From positions 5,952,001 to 6,016,000 of the forward strand of contig NZ_LN831029.1 of assembly GCF_001457475.1 (NCBI RefSeq): DNA of 64,000 bases, in the 5' to 3' direction. Every line of letters begins with the position of its first letter. Position 1 is the first letter of the stretch. Source of the DNA: Achromobacter xylosoxidans. Its GTDB lineage: Bacteria > Pseudomonadota > Gammaproteobacteria > Burkholderiales > Burkholderiaceae_B. Positions 1 through 10,399 of this stretch are shown here, in pieces. Made by a program: the position numbers and the translations under genes. The notes beneath the pieces are model-generated. The model saw nothing but the letters and a program-made list of their open reading frames with translations. It searched no databases and had not been told where the DNA came from.

Positions 1-2913
1 CAGCGACGGCACGCCCTGCAGGATCTCCAGGCTGAACCAGCCGGCGTCCGCCTTCAGGTCGCCGACGATGTCGATGCGCGGCATCGCCGCGTTCAGGTCG
101 ATGGTGCCGGAGACCATGGCGTAGCGGTCCGAGCGCTGCAGCGCCGGAAAGCGGTACAGCGTCAGGCGCACGTTGCCGCCGCCGTCGATCAGGTTCCATT
201 GCCCCTTGGCCTCGGCATAGCCGCCCTTGGCCTCGGGGTTGGTGGTGATCCATTCCTTGGTGCGCCATTCGGCCGGCATCACGCGCAGCGAGGCCGGGAA
301 ACGCAGGCTGTCGAGCACCAGCTTGTCGCCGTCCAGCCGCGCCGCCAGCGTGCCGTCGATCAGCCGCACGCCGTCGTCGATGCGCACCACGCGCAGCTTG
401 TCGCCACGGATCGCGCCGCTGGCGCTCCACTTGCCGGCAAGCGTGCCCTGGGCCTCGAGATTGGCCTTGACCTGGCCGCCGATTTCCATGGAGTCGCCGA
501 CGAACAGGCCGACCCACGCCAGGTCGGCGATATCGGCGTCCAGCCTGGCCCGGATCGGCTGGCGCGGATCCAGCGCCATGCCGCCCTTGGCGTCGACCGC
601 CAGCACCGCCGTGCCGTTGCCGGCGATCTTGCCCATCTTGTCCGTGGCCAGGTCCAGCCTGGCGTCCAGGCGGCTGGCGTTAGGGCCGGTGGGCGTGGCG
701 GTCAGGTCCAGCACCAGCGCCTTCACGCCCAGCGGCACCGGCGGGTCGCCCGGGATCAGCAGATCGCCGTCGCGGCGCGCGATGCGGGCGCGCCCGGCCA
801 GGCGGCCGTCGAATTTCAGGTCCCAGGAGGCGTCCAGCGCAATGCGGCGCTGGCTTTCGGCCACGGTGGCATTGACGCGCTTGGGGCCCTGTTTCATCTT
901 CGCCGCGGCCTCGGGATCGACGGCGGCGATGACCTGGCGCGCCATGGCGGCGGTGATGACCAGGTTGTCGGCCTGGCCGGCGGTTTCCCAGCGCTTGGCG
1001 TCGCCGCGCGAGCCCTTGTGCGCGATCGCCAGTTTTTCCTTGCCCGGCAGGGCCACGCCCAGCACCGTCGGGCCTACCTGCCACTGCCATTGCGGCGCCA
1101 CCGCCGCCGGCAGGTACGACAGCGTCACCGGCCGGTCGGCCGAGACGGTAAAGCCCGCGCTACCGGCCGTCAGGCGCGAGAGCGTGCCGCGCCAGCCGGT
1201 CAGGGCCGCATCGGCCTCGCCAGCCGGGCCTTTGCCCCAGCCTCCGGCAAACGTGATGGCGGCCTCGGCGCGCGACTGCCCCAATACGCCGGGACGCGGC
1301 TTGGGCGGGTTGTAGCCGGCGCTGATCTCGCCGCGATGCGACGCCACGGTGCCGCCGAGCTTGCCCTTCACGTCCGCGCCGCCCGGCACGCCGGGCCAGA
1401 ACGCGTCCAGTTGCGGCGCCTGCGCGTCCAGCGTCAAGGCGCCGTCGGCGCCGCCGATTTCACCCTGCGCCCGCACCCGGTTGGGTCCGAGCTTCAGGTC
1501 CACGTCCAGGCCATGGATACGCAGGCCGGCCAGCAGCTCGGCGGTCGCGGCGTTGGCCGCGGCGGCGGCATCGGCGCTGGCCGGCGGATTGGCGGCGGGC
1601 GCGGCGACCTCGACCTGGGCCTTGACCATGCCGGCGAGCGCTTGCTTGTTCCAGCGCGTGCCGTCCTCGAAACGCAGGTCGATGGCGGCCTGGCGCAACC
1701 GGCTCAGATTCTCGAATTCGGCGCTCAGCTGTGCATTGGCGCTGAGCACCGCCGGCGGAACCGCGTCGCCCAGCCACGGCGACAGGTTCAGGCGCTGCGC
1801 CCCCAGGCTGCCGACAATGCGATCGCGGCCCGGTTGCCCATCCACCGCCTGCAGGTCCAGGCGGGCCGACAGCGTCGACTTGTCCGGCAGGCGCGCATCG
1901 GCCCGCGCGCTGCGCAGCACCAGCGGCGTGCGTGGCGCCAGGTCGGCCATCACGTCCAGCGCCAGGCCGGCGCCGCTGCCGTCCAGCTTGGCCTGGATGC
2001 CCTCCAGCGAGCCGGCCGCGTCCGCGCGCAGCACCACCTGGCAGGCGGGCGCAGGCGGGCCGACGAACGCGCCGGCGTCCTTGGACTGGACAGGCTCCGC
2101 CGACGCCTTGGCGGCAGCGGCCTTGGGCTTGCCCGCGCCCGCCCGGGATTTGGCCGTCTCCGGCGCCTTGGATGCCTCCGTCTGCGCCTGCGCCTGCGCG
2201 AGCGGCGCGAACTTGCCGCTCAACTGGTCGGCCTGGCACAGCGGCGAATCCGGCCCCGAGCCGCGCGCGATCACATCCAGGCGCGCGGTGAACGGCCAGG
2301 GGTCCGCCAAGGCCTGCAGCTCAGCCTGCCCGCTCACCTGCGCCTGTCCGACTTCGTGGCCTACGCGCAGATTGGCGATGCGCAGCTGCGCGCCTTGCCT
2401 GCCGGCGGCAAAGGTGGCGCTCAGGTCGCCGAGTTCGACCGGCAGCGGCTCGCCATCCTGCAACAGGTGGAATTCGCCCAGCGCCAGCCGGTCTACGGCG
2501 ATCGCCACCGGCAGGGAGGGCAATGCGAAAGGTTCGTCGCTGCCGGCGTCGGCGGGCGTTTCCTCGCCCGTGGCCAGCGCGACCTCGACGCTGCCGGCGG
2601 CAAGCTCGCGCACGTGCAACAGGCGGTCACCCAGCGCGCGCCAGCGCACCGTGAGCCGCAGGTCGCTGATGCCGATGCGGGTTCCGCCGACATCGAGATC
2701 CAGCCGCCCCACTTCCAGTCCGCGCAGGATCGACCCACGCACGTCCAGCGCCTGGCCGTCCAGTTGCTGGGCAGCGGTGGTCAGCAGCAGCCGCGTGCCG
2801 GTCTGCGAGGCCAGCAGCCAGAATACGAAGCTGCACGCCAGCACCGCCAGCATCGCCAGCCCCGGCAGCCACCACACCAGGAGGCGCCGCAGGAATCTGC
2901 GCAGCCCGGTCAA
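1..2913 (-). CDS. tamB: TamB, translocation and assembly module inner-membrane subunit (C-terminus outside window)
   Basis: TamB is a large inner-membrane-anchored periplasmic protein that works with TamA in inserting outer-membrane proteins and in lipid transport across the envelope. The frame is open leftward for 971 codons to the window edge; the family is usually about 1200-1300 residues, so roughly the last quarter is missing. It starts with Arg-rich MTGLRRFLRR, then one hydrophobic anchor (about residues 12-33), then the expected long beta-rich region. I chose the TTG at 2913 because it overlaps the tamA stop (TTGA) and is directly followed by the anchor; the next in-frame ATG lies inside the membrane segment. 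Coupling to tamA supports the call. The identification is by position, topology and composition, not by catalytic motif. Confidence 0.88.
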   Translation of the reverse strand, partial: MTGLRRFLRRLLVWWLPGLAMLAVLACSFVFWLLASQTGTRLLLTTAAQQLDGQALDVRGSILRGLEVGRLDLDVGGTRIGISDLRLTVRWRALGDRLLHVRELAAGSVEVALATGEETPADAGSDEPFALPSLPVAIAVDRLALGEFHLLQDGEPLPVELGDLSATFAAGRQGAQLRIANLRVGHEVGQAQVSGQAELQALADPWPFTARLDVIARGSGPDSPLCQADQLSGKFAPLAQAQAQTEASKAPETAKSRAGAGKPKAAAAKASAEPVQSKDAGAFVGPPAPACQVVLRADAAGSLEGIQAKLDGSGAGLALDVMADLAPRTPLVLRSARADARLPDKSTLSARLDLQAVDGQPGRDRIVGSLGAQRLNLSPWLGDAVPPAVLSANAQLSAEFENLSRLRQAAIDLRFEDGTRWNKQALAGMVKAQVEVAAPAANPPASADAAAAANAATAELLAGLRIHGLDVDLKLGPNRVRAQGEIGGADGALTLDAQAPQLDAFWPGVPGGADVKGKLGGTVASHRGEISAGYNPPKPRPGVLGQSRAEAAITFAGGWGKGPAGEADAALTGWRGTLSRLTAGSAGFTVSADRPVTLSYLPAAVAPQWQWQVGPTVLGVALPGKEKLAIAHKGSRGDAKRWETAGQADNLVITAAMARQVIAAVDPEAAAKMKQGPKRVNATVAESQRRIALDASWDLKFDGRLAGRARIARRDGDLLIPGDPPVPLGVKALVLDLTATPTGPNASRLDARLDLATDKMGKIAGNGTAVLAVDAKGGMALDPRQPIRARLDADIADLAWVGLFVGDSMEIGGQVKANLEAQGTLAGKWSASGAIRGDKLRVVRIDDGVRLIDGTLAARLDGDKLVLDSLRFPASLRVMPAEWRTKEWITTNPEAKGGYAEAKGQWNLIDGGGNVRLTLYRFPALQRSDRYAMVSGTIDLNAAMPRIDIVGDLKADAGWFSLEILQGVPSL

Positions 2914-4802
2914 AATGCGATCCCCAGCGAGAAGTGCAGGCGCAGGTCGCGCTCGCGTTGACCGTAGGCCACGTCCAGAAACAGCGGGCCGGCCGGCGTG
3001 CGCACCCGCGCGCCCACGCCATAGCCCACCGCCATCGACATGTCGCCGAAGGATTGGGCGGCATCGCCGGCATCGACGAACACGCCCATGCCCCAACGTT
3101 CATTGAAGTAATGGTCGTATTCGATGCTGCCGACCACCAGCGTGGGCGCCCCCACGGTGGCCTTGTCGCGCTTGAGGCCGATGCTCTGGTACTTGTAGCC
3201 GCGGATCGAGCGTGCGCCGCCGGTGCGGAAGCCGAAGTCGTCCGGAACCTGCACATTGCCATTGGCCCAGACGCGCCCGACCTCGCCACGCACCGTCAGC
3301 ACGTCCAGCTTGCCGATCGGCCACCATTTCTGCGCGCGGAAGCGGGCCCGGGTATAGGGCTCGCCGGTGTCCAGCGTCACGCCCACGCCACCGCCCAGCG
3401 CGATCAGGTTGCCTTCGCGCGGGTCGTATTTGTTGTCCACGTCGCGCCGCAGCCATTCGCCGGTGGCGGTCAGCGTGGGCAGCGAATATTCGTCGCCGCC
3501 ATCGATCTTGACATCGTCGTGCGCCAGCAGCAGGCCCCAGCGGGTCTCGTAGGTCACTCGGCTGTCGCCGGCGCCCTTGCGCTCCTGGCTGCGGGTGGCG
3601 CCCAGGGCATAGCGGGTCACGTCCAGGCCCTGGATATCGGAATGCTGGGCCAACACGCCAATGGAGTCCTTGTAGCCGCGCTCGGTCGGCGGCAACAGGA
3701 AATCGGTGTAGACGCGCTGCTGCAGCCGGTCGACGCTGAACCCCGATTCCATGGTCACGGGCTGGCCGAACACCACGTTCTGGCGGTAGAGCGACTCCAG
3801 CCGCACGCCGGCTTCGTCGTCGACGCCGATCGAGGCCGAAAAACGCTTGGGTGGCGCCTCCACCACCCGCACCTGCACCGGCAGCGTCACTTCGCCATCG
3901 GAATCGTATTTGGGTGGCGGCGGCGCGACGGCGCCGGATACCACCGGATCGCCGGCCGGCGCGGATTCGGCGGCCTTGGCCGCGCCCGGCGCGCGGGCCC
4001 GGTCCGAAACCGGCTCCGCAGGCTGCTGCGCGCTGCCAGGCTGGCGCAGCGCCACGAAGGCGCCGCGGAAAAACGCCGTGGACTGCAGATCCTGCTGCCA
4101 TTCGTCCAGGCGGTTCTGGTCGTAGGCCGCTCCCGGCGAATAGCGCACATAACGGGTGATGAGCTTGGGCGGCACGCGCTCCAGGCCCTCGGTGCTGAGT
4201 TCGCCCATGCGCACCTGCGGCCCGCTGTCGATGGTGACGCGCAGCGCCGCCGCGGCGCTGTCGGCCTGCACCTCGGCTTCGGACGCCGTCATGCGCGCCA
4301 GCATGAAATCGCGCTCCGACACCTGGTCCAGCAGCGAGGACTTGGCCTTGTTCCAGTCGGCGTTGATGAAAGGCTGGCCCGGCTTGAGCAGCCAGTCCTC
4401 GCGCAGCTTCTGCACGCGCTGCGCGTATTCCGGCCGCGTGATGCGGCCGGTGAAGGTCAGGTCGACCGAAGACACCGTGGTGCGCTTGCCCGGCACGATG
4501 CCGATATCCCAGGTTTCGCCGCCGATATCGGTGCCGGCTTCGAGCGTGACGGTGGGCGAGAAGTAGCCCTGGGTGGCCAGCGCCGCCAGCGTGGCGTCGC
4601 GGGCGCGCCGCCGCAGGCGGTTGATTTCGCCGCCGTCCTGGTCTTCAGCCAGGCGCGCGATGGCGCCCACCGCCTCGGTGATCGCCTGCAGCGCGGCCGG
4701 CGGCACGCCGCCCGGGTCCACGATGATTTCCGGGCGCTTGGCCGCAGCCTCGCCCGCCACTACGCAAAGTCCAGCCAGAAAGGCCCGGGCCGCCCACCGC
4801 AT
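2910..4802 (-). CDS. tamA: TamA, Omp85-family outer membrane assembly factor
   Basis: TamA is the outer-membrane partner of TamB, built from periplasmic POTRA domains followed by a 16-strand beta-barrel. The 630-residue product begins with a signal peptide (about residues 1-20, ending near GEAAA), then POTRA-like sequence, then a C-terminal barrel with the Omp85-type stretch FGFRTGGARSIRGYKYQSIG and a terminal aromatic residue (GIAF) typical of outer-membrane proteins. A low-complexity Pro/Ala insertion of about 50 residues (around 250-300) interrupts the region before the barrel; I do not recall this in the enterobacterial protein of about 577 residues. The gene lies just downstream of apbC (3 bp gap) and overlaps tamB, so the three are probably cotranscribed. 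Confidence 0.92.
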   Translation of the reverse strand: MRWAARAFLAGLCVVAGEAAAKRPEIIVDPGGVPPAALQAITEAVGAIARLAEDQDGGEINRLRRRARDATLAALATQGYFSPTVTLEAGTDIGGETWDIGIVPGKRTTVSSVDLTFTGRITRPEYAQRVQKLREDWLLKPGQPFINADWNKAKSSLLDQVSERDFMLARMTASEAEVQADSAAAALRVTIDSGPQVRMGELSTEGLERVPPKLITRYVRYSPGAAYDQNRLDEWQQDLQSTAFFRGAFVALRQPGSAQQPAEPVSDRARAPGAAKAAESAPAGDPVVSGAVAPPPPKYDSDGEVTLPVQVRVVEAPPKRFSASIGVDDEAGVRLESLYRQNVVFGQPVTMESGFSVDRLQQRVYTDFLLPPTERGYKDSIGVLAQHSDIQGLDVTRYALGATRSQERKGAGDSRVTYETRWGLLLAHDDVKIDGGDEYSLPTLTATGEWLRRDVDNKYDPREGNLIALGGGVGVTLDTGEPYTRARFRAQKWWPIGKLDVLTVRGEVGRVWANGNVQVPDDFGFRTGGARSIRGYKYQSIGLKRDKATVGAPTLVVGSIEYDHYFNERWGMGVFVDAGDAAQSFGDMSMAVGYGVGARVRTPAGPLFLDVAYGQRERDLRLHFSLGIAF

Positions 4803-4805
4803 GCG

Positions 4806-5894
4806 TCAGGTCGGCTGCTGCACGACGATGGACGGGAATTTCCCGGCCATGTCTCGGGGAAGCGCGGCAACGCCGGCCGCCAGCTTCCTGGCGATGCCGC
4901 GATACAGTCCGGCCGCCTCGCTGCCGGGGTCAGCCACCACGGTCGGCGTGCCGGCGTCGGTCTGTTCGCGGATCGCCAGCGTCAGCGGCAGGCTGCCCAG
5001 CCAGGGCGTGCCGTACTGCGCGGCCATGCGCTGGCCGCCGCCTTCGCCGAAGATGTGCTCGGCGTGGCCGCACTGCGAGCAGATGTGGATGGCCATGTTC
5101 TCGACCACGCCCAGGATCGGCACCTCGACCTTCTGGAACATGCGCAGGCCCTTGCGCGCGTCGAGCAGCGCCACGTCCTGTGGCGTGGTGACGATGACGG
5201 CGCCCACCACCGGCACTTTCTGGGCCAGCGTCAGCGCCACGTCGCCGGTGCCCGGCGGCATGTCGACGATCAGGTAGTCCAGGTCGCGCCAGTTGGTCTG
5301 GCGCAGCAGTTGTTCGAGCGCCTGCGTGACCATCGGGCCGCGCCAGATCGCGGGCGAATCGGCGTCGATCAGGAAGCCGATGGAGTTGGCCTGCAGGCCA
5401 TGGCCGGTCAGGGGCTCCATGCTCTTGTTGTCCAGGCTCTCGGGACGGCCCGAGACGCCCAGCATGGTCGGCACGCTGGGACCGTAGATGTCGGCGTCCA
5501 GCAGGCCGACCTTGGCGCCCTCGGCGGCCAGCGCCAGCGCCAGGTTCACGGCCGTGGTGCTCTTGCCCACGCCGCCCTTGCCGGAGGCGACTGCAATAAT
5601 GTTGCGTACATTGGGCAGCGGCTTGAGCCCCTTCTGCACCGCGTGCGCGGCCACTTTCCAGGAAACGTTCACCTGCGCGCCAGGCGCGCCGGCGCCGGCC
5701 AGCGCGGCCACGGCGATCTCGCGCACCTGGTCGCGCACGGCGTCGGCGGGATAGCCGAGTTCCAGCGCCACGGTGACGCGGCCGCCGTCGATTTGAATGT
5801 CACGATCTTTTACAGAAACGCCCAGGTCCAGGCCGGTGTTGGGGTCTTGCGCGCCGCGCAGCGCGGCGCGGATGTGTTCTATCGTTATACTCAT
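4806..5894 (-). CDS. apbC: Mrp/ApbC P-loop Fe-S cluster carrier protein
   Basis: Cytoplasmic scaffold/carrier that binds a 4Fe-4S cluster and ATP and passes clusters to apo-proteins. The 362 residues show an N-terminal MIP18/DUF59-like domain (about 1-85), a deviant Walker A GKGGVGKST (105-113), the LLDADIYGPS switch segment (131-140), DMPPGTGD (211-218) and the metal-binding CSQC (Cys272 and Cys275). All key residues are present and the length is normal for the family. The ATG at 5894 opens directly into the conserved N-terminal domain. It is the first gene of the leftward run with tamA and tamB; in many betaproteobacteria it lies back to back with metG, as here. Confidence 0.96.
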   Translation of the reverse strand: MSITIEHIRAALRGAQDPNTGLDLGVSVKDRDIQIDGGRVTVALELGYPADAVRDQVREIAVAALAGAGAPGAQVNVSWKVAAHAVQKGLKPLPNVRNIIAVASGKGGVGKSTTAVNLALALAAEGAKVGLLDADIYGPSVPTMLGVSGRPESLDNKSMEPLTGHGLQANSIGFLIDADSPAIWRGPMVTQALEQLLRQTNWRDLDYLIVDMPPGTGDVALTLAQKVPVVGAVIVTTPQDVALLDARKGLRMFQKVEVPILGVVENMAIHICSQCGHAEHIFGEGGGQRMAAQYGTPWLGSLPLTLAIREQTDAGTPTVVADPGSEAAGLYRGIARKLAAGVAALPRDMAGKFPSIVVQQPT

Positions 5895-5995
5895 GTCACT
5901 ATGGTTCCGTAGGCAGCGCGGCGTCTGCGGGCCGCCATCCCCTAAAGGATAGCGGATACACGGGAACCTTTCGCTGCGTTTTGCATCCGACCTAC

Positions 5996-6271
5996 ATGAC
6001 CAATACTCTTATCCGCTTCTTTCGTGCCGTGTTGTTCGCCGCCCTGGCCTTGATCGGCATGGCGATGGCGCTGGTCTTCATGCTGTCCACGGCGATCGCC
6101 GTGGCGATCCTGTACGTGGTCGCCAAGGTGCGCGGCAAGCCTTTCGGCGTGCGCGCCTACTGGAGCCAGCGCCAGGGCGCCCGTCCCAGCCCCTTCCAGT
6201 CCGCCAACGCCCCGTTCGCCACGCAGCCGCGCGGCGACGTGATCGACGTCGAGGCCCGCGAGGTCCGCTGA
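5996..6271 (+). CDS. small inner-membrane protein of unknown function
   Basis: A 91-residue product with one or two hydrophobic segments (about residues 10-42, Ala/Leu/Met rich) followed by a basic, proline-containing cytoplasmic tail that ends EAREVR. I do not recognise a named family. The start is placed at ATG 5996; a TTG five codons upstream (5981) would also be open but adds nothing hydrophobic. It lies divergent from apbC and about 210 bp upstream of metG in the same direction. Codon use and GC match the neighbours, which supports a real gene, but function cannot be read from the sequence. Confidence 0.6.
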   Translation: MTNTLIRFFRAVLFAALALIGMAMALVFMLSTAIAVAILYVVAKVRGKPFGVRAYWSQRQGARPSPFQSANAPFATQPRGDVIDVEAREVR

Positions 6272-6482
6272 ACACGGCAACACCGACGCCCGCCGCGCCC
6301 TGCGGCGGCCGTGCTGCGGCCGGCCCGCCGGCCTAGCGCTATCCAACCCGCCAGACGCGCCCCGCGCGACCGGCGGGTTGCGTCGTTTCAGGGGGCCGTC
6401 CCCGACCACGCCGGGCGCATGCCCGCCATTGCCCTAAAATGGCCGGCCAACCCATTTTTCCCTTCAACCTCGACCGACAACC

Positions 6483-8549
6483 ATGTCTCGCACTCTCTTT
6501 GTCACCACTGCGCTGCCCTACGCCAACGGATCCTTCCACATCGGCCACATCATGGAGTACATCCAGGCCGACATCTGGGTTCGTTCGATGCGAATGGCGG
6601 GCCACACGGTGCACTTCGTGGGTGCCGACGACGCGCACGGCGCGCCGATCATGCTCAAGGCCGAGAAAGAAGGCATCACGCCGCAGGCGCTGGTGGCCCG
6701 CTACGCCGCCGAGCGTCCGCAGTACCTGAACGGCTTCCACATCCGTTTCGACCACTGGCACACCACCGACTCGCCCGAGAACGTGGCGCTGTCGCAGGAC
6801 ATCTATCGCGCGCTCAAGGCGCAGGACCTGATCGAGACCCGCTCCATCGAGCAGTTCTACGACCCGGTCAAGGGCATGTTCCTGGCCGACCGCTACATCA
6901 AGGGCGAATGCCCCAAGTGCCACGCCAAGGACCAGTACGGCGATTCCTGCGAAGTCTGCGGCGCGGTCTACGCCCCGACCGACCTGATCAACCCGTATTC
7001 GGCCCTGACCGGCGCCACGCCGGTGCTGAAATCGTCGGATCACTTCTTCTTCAAGCTGTCGGATCCGCGCTGCGTCGAATTCCTGCAGCAATGGACCACC
7101 GGCAGCAACGCCAATGGCGGCAAGCACCTGCAGCCTGAAATGCTGGCCAAGACCCGCGAGTGGCTGGGCGCCGAGGACGGCGAGGCCAAGCTCGGCGACT
7201 GGGACATCTCGCGCGACGCGCCCTACTTCGGCATCGAGATCCCGGACGCGCCGGGCAAGTACTTCTACGTCTGGCTGGACGCGCCGGTGGGCTACCTGGC
7301 CTCGCTGAAGTCGTACTGCGCGGTCAAGGGCCTGGACTTCGACGCCCTGCTCGACCCGGCCGGCAGCACCGAGCAGGTCCACTTCATCGGCAAGGACATC
7401 GTCTACTTCCACGCGCTGTTCTGGCCCGCGATGCTGAAATTCGCCGGCCGCAAGACGCCGGACGCGGTCAACGTGCACGGCTTCATCACCGTCAGCGGCG
7501 AAAAGATGTCCAAGAGCCGCGGCACCGGCATCTCGCCGCTGCGCTACCTGGAACTCGGCATGAACGCCGAATGGATGCGCTACTACATCGCCGCCAAGCT
7601 GAACGCCCGGGTCGAGGACATGGACTTCAACCCCGAGGACTTCATCGCCCGCGTCAACAGCGACCTGGTCGGCAAGTACGTCAACATCGCCAGCCGCGCC
7701 GCCAGCTTCATCACCAAGCACTTCGACGGCGCCCTGGCCTATTCGGGCGACACCGCCGCGCTGGCGGCCGAATACGCCGCGCAGGCCGAATCGATCCGCG
7801 CCGCCTTCGAGGCGCGCGAGTACAACCGCGCCATCCGCGAGATCATGGCCTACGCCGACCGCATCAACCAGGCGTTCGACACGGCCCAGCCGTGGGTGCT
7901 GGCCAAGGGCATCGCCACCGCCGACGAGGCGCAAAAGGCCGCGCTGCAGGACATCTGCTCGCGTTCGCTGGCCGGCTTCAAGGCCCTGTCGGTGATGCTG
8001 GCGCCGGTGCTGCCGGCCCTGGCCGAACGCGTCGCCCGCGAGCTGTTCGCCGCCGACGCCGACTTCACCTGGGCCGACGCCGCGGTGCTGCCGCAGCGCG
8101 TGGCTCCGTTCAAGCACCTGATGCAGCGCGTCGAGCCGCAGATGCTGGAAGACCTGTTCGAGCCGCCCGCCGCCCCCGCCGTGATCCCCGGCGGCGAGCC
8201 GCTGGCCGAGACCATCTCGATCGACGACTTCGCCCGCGTCGACCTGCGCATCGCGCAGATCGTCAACTGCGAGCACGTCGAAGGCTCGACCAAGCTGCTG
8301 CGCCTGACGCTGGACGTGGGCGAAGGCCGCCACCGCAACGTCTTCTCCGGCATCAAGTCGGCCTACCAGCCCGAAGACCTGATCGGCAAGCTGACCGTCA
8401 TGGTCGCCAACCTGGCGCCGCGCAAGATGAAGTTCGGCGTCTCCGAAGGCATGGTGCTGGCCGCCAGCCACGCCGACGAGACGGTGGACGCCGGCATCTA
8501 CGTACTGGAGCCGTTCCCCGGCGCCAAGCCCGGCATGCGCGTGCGCTGA
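6483..8549 (+). CDS. metG: methionyl-tRNA synthetase
   Basis: Charges tRNA-Met with methionine. The 688-residue product has the class I HIGH motif (residues 19-22), a zinc knuckle with four cysteines (143, 146, 156, 159) and KMSKS (341-345). It ends in an OB-fold tRNA-binding/dimerisation domain (about 578-688, beginning [18 protein letters not shown]). This is the long MetG1 type of Escherichia coli, with all catalytic motifs intact. The ATG at 6483 puts the HIGH motif at the usual distance from the N-terminus. A strong rho-independent hairpin follows the stop. Confidence 0.98.
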   Translation: MSRTLFVTTALPYANGSFHIGHIMEYIQADIWVRSMRMAGHTVHFVGADDAHGAPIMLKAEKEGITPQALVARYAAERPQYLNGFHIRFDHWHTTDSPENVALSQDIYRALKAQDLIETRSIEQFYDPVKGMFLADRYIKGECPKCHAKDQYGDSCEVCGAVYAPTDLINPYSALTGATPVLKSSDHFFFKLSDPRCVEFLQQWTTGSNANGGKHLQPEMLAKTREWLGAEDGEAKLGDWDISRDAPYFGIEIPDAPGKYFYVWLDAPVGYLASLKSYCAVKGLDFDALLDPAGSTEQVHFIGKDIVYFHALFWPAMLKFAGRKTPDAVNVHGFITVSGEKMSKSRGTGISPLRYLELGMNAEWMRYYIAAKLNARVEDMDFNPEDFIARVNSDLVGKYVNIASRAASFITKHFDGALAYSGDTAALAAEYAAQAESIRAAFEAREYNRAIREIMAYADRINQAFDTAQPWVLAKGIATADEAQKAALQDICSRSLAGFKALSVMLAPVLPALAERVARELFAADADFTWADAAVLPQRVAPFKHLMQRVEPQMLEDLFEPPAAPAVIPGGEPLAETISIDDFARVDLRIAQIVNCEHVEGSTKLLRLTLDVGEGRHRNVFSGIKSAYQPEDLIGKLTVMVANLAPRKMKFGVSEGMVLAASHADETVDAGIYVLEPFPGAKPGMRVR

Positions 8550-8568
8550 TCCGCACTCCCGAGCCATG

Positions 8569-8599
8569 AAAAAAAGCCCGCAATCTGCGGGCTTTTTTT
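8569..8599. terminator. bidirectional rho-independent terminator after metG and trhO
   Basis: Seven-bp perfect stem GCCCGCA/TGCGGGC (8576-8582 with 8586-8592) and 3-nt loop, flanked by seven A on the left and seven T on the right, so it reads as a terminator on both strands. It separates the convergent metG and trhO genes. Confidence 0.95.
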
Positions 8600-8633
8600 C
8601 AGGCGGCGGCGCGCCGGTCCTCGCGGGACGGGA

Positions 8634-9371
8634 TCAATCCTTGCTCGGCGCCAGCGCCGGGTCGAGCGAGATGCGCTCGTCGAACACGAAGCACTTGCCG
8701 TCGAACCCCGGACCGCCGGTTTCCTCGAAGTATTTGAGGATGCCGCCGTCGAGCTGGTAGACGTTGTCGATGCCGGCCTCGTTCATGTAGATCGCGGCCT
8801 TCTCGCAACGGATGCCGCCGGTGCAGAAGCTGACCACGGTCTTGCCTTGCAGTTCGTCGCGGTGCGCCTGCACCGCCGCGGGGAATTGCGTGAAGCGGTC
8901 GATGCGCCAGTCGATGGCGTCGCGGAAGGTGCCTTCGTCCACTTCAAAGGCGTTGCGCGTGTCCAGCATGACCACGGGGCGGCCGCTGTCGTCGGCGCCC
9001 TGTTCCAGCCAACGCGCCAGCGTCTTGGCGTCCACGCCCGGCGCGCGGCCGGCCTCGGGCCGGATCGTCGGGTGATTCATGCGGATGATTTCGCGCTTGA
9101 TCTTCACCAGCAGCTTGCGGAACGGCACCTGCGCACTGTGGCTGAACTTCACCTCCAGGTCGGCGAACCGGGCATCGCCGCGCAGGTCGCGCAGAAAGCC
9201 GTCGATAGCGCCGGCCTGGCCCGCCAGGAACAGGTTGATGCCTTCCTCGGCCAGCAGAATGGTGCCCTTCAGGCCGGCCGCGCCAGCCACGGCCAGCAGC
9301 CGGGCGCGCAGCTCGGGCAGCGCGTCCAGCGAAACGAATTTGTAGGCGGCGATATTGACGACGGAAGACAT
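8634..9371 (-). CDS. trhO: TrhO-type rhodanese protein (tRNA U34 hydroxylation)
   Basis: Member of the YceA/TrhO family, which hydroxylates uridine 34 of certain tRNAs as the first step towards 5-oxyacetyl-uridine derivatives. The 245 residues contain an N-terminal ferredoxin-like domain ([12 protein letters not shown] and [16 protein letters not shown]) and a rhodanese domain with the active loop [10 protein letters not shown] (Cys183, Cys189). The open frame extends far upstream, but ATG 9371 is chosen because it starts the conserved [12 protein letters not shown] segment. The protein is shorter than the roughly 350-residue E. coli YceA because it lacks the C-terminal zinc-ribbon extension. 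It is convergent with metG. Confidence 0.9.
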   Translation of the reverse strand: MSSVVNIAAYKFVSLDALPELRARLLAVAGAAGLKGTILLAEEGINLFLAGQAGAIDGFLRDLRGDARFADLEVKFSHSAQVPFRKLLVKIKREIIRMNHPTIRPEAGRAPGVDAKTLARWLEQGADDSGRPVVMLDTRNAFEVDEGTFRDAIDWRIDRFTQFPAAVQAHRDELQGKTVVSFCTGGIRCEKAAIYMNEAGIDNVYQLDGGILKYFEETGGPGFDGKCFVFDERISLDPALAPSKD

Positions 9372-9466
9372 GGCAAAGCGGGGCGTTGAGCGGCGAAGGG
9401 CGTAATAGTAATCGCTGGACCGCGGCGCCCGCTTGCCACGGATCAAGCGCGGCCCGCCGAACCGCC

Positions 9467-10261
9467 TCAGCGGCGCACGATTTCCTGTTCCACCACCGTA
9501 TCCAGCACCCAGCGCAGGCCCGAGGCGTCGGCTGGCCGGTTGGGGTCCCTGACCTCGACCACTCGCAGGCGGTAGCGGATGCCGGGCTGGAAATTGAAGC
9601 CGGTGATATCGCCATACCAGAGCTGCCAGGGCTGCGTCGGCGTATCGCGCACCTGATAGCACATGGCGCGCCCGGCGCCGGCGTTGCACGGCACGCGCTC
9701 GGCGTTGACGTAGACCAGCTTGGTCGCGCCCACCTGGCCGCCGGCGACGGGATCGAGGCGACGGCCGAAATCCAGCGTGTCGCCGTTGCTCAGCGCCCAC
9801 GTCATGCGTCGCGGATTGCTGGTGTTGTCGAAGGACGTGGCGGTGATGCGCGTCAGGCCGGCCAGGAATTCCTGTTCGAGCTTCATGTTCACCGGCGCGC
9901 AGGCCTTCATCGTCGCCACCGGGTTGGACTGGATGATCAACTGGCCGTTGGCCACCGTATAAGGCGCGCTGTAGGTGTTGCAGCCGGCGAAGCCGGTCGC
10001 GCGGGTAGCGCCCTGGTCATGGATGAAGCCGATGGTCACAGGCACCGAATTGGATGACGGATGCGGGATCTCGCGCAACGCGCCGCCGGGGCGGGTCCAA
10101 CGCGCCAGGTCCCAGTTGGTCTGCGCCAGCACGTCCGAGGCAGCGGCCGGCTGGAAGCGCGGGTCGCGCCCGTCCGCGGTGCGCGGCGGCGCCGCGCAGG
10201 CCGCCAGCGTCAAACCAAGCGCGCACGGCGCGATCCAGCGCCAGGCAGAGGACAAGGACAT
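9467..10261 (-). CDS. META and DUF4377 domain lipoprotein
   Basis: Predicted outer-membrane or periplasmic lipoprotein of 264 residues. It begins MSLSSAWRW and carries a lipobox LTLAAC at about residues 15-20. A META/HslJ-like domain follows (about 40-165, with the hallmark [12 protein letters not shown]), then a DUF4377 domain (about 175-264) with two cysteines (VPCNAG and MCYQV). HslJ-type META proteins are linked to heat shock, secretion and novobiocin resistance in other bacteria; no precise role is known. The start at 10261 is chosen because it gives a lipoprotein signal peptide; upstream in-frame codons do not. The downstream neighbour of a second META lipoprotein in the same direction suggests duplication. 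Confidence 0.85.
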   Translation of the reverse strand: MSLSSAWRWIAPCALGLTLAACAAPPRTADGRDPRFQPAAASDVLAQTNWDLARWTRPGGALREIPHPSSNSVPVTIGFIHDQGATRATGFAGCNTYSAPYTVANGQLIIQSNPVATMKACAPVNMKLEQEFLAGLTRITATSFDNTSNPRRMTWALSNGDTLDFGRRLDPVAGGQVGATKLVYVNAERVPCNAGAGRAMCYQVRDTPTQPWQLWYGDITGFNFQPGIRYRLRVVEVRDPNRPADASGLRWVLDTVVEQEIVRR

Positions 10262-10399
10262 GGAAATCTCCCGCAAGAAACAAGGACCGCCCGCCGCGGC
10301 ACGCTTGCCGGCGGTTTCGGGCAGCGCCCATTGTAGGCGCGCCCCGCCTTGCGGCCGGATGCCGCAAAACATACTGAAACACCTGGCCGGCGCGCGCGT

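Noticed and set aside
199..5912. Long open frames on the plus strand opposite tamB, tamA and apbC
   Set aside because: They are antisense shadows in GC-rich DNA: Arg/His/Gln-rich, no domains, no ribosome sites; the opposite strand carries well recognised genes.
8634..9800. A longer TrhO start at 9800
   Set aside because: The extra N-terminal part is Arg/Gly low complexity, and the conserved domain begins exactly at ATG 9371.
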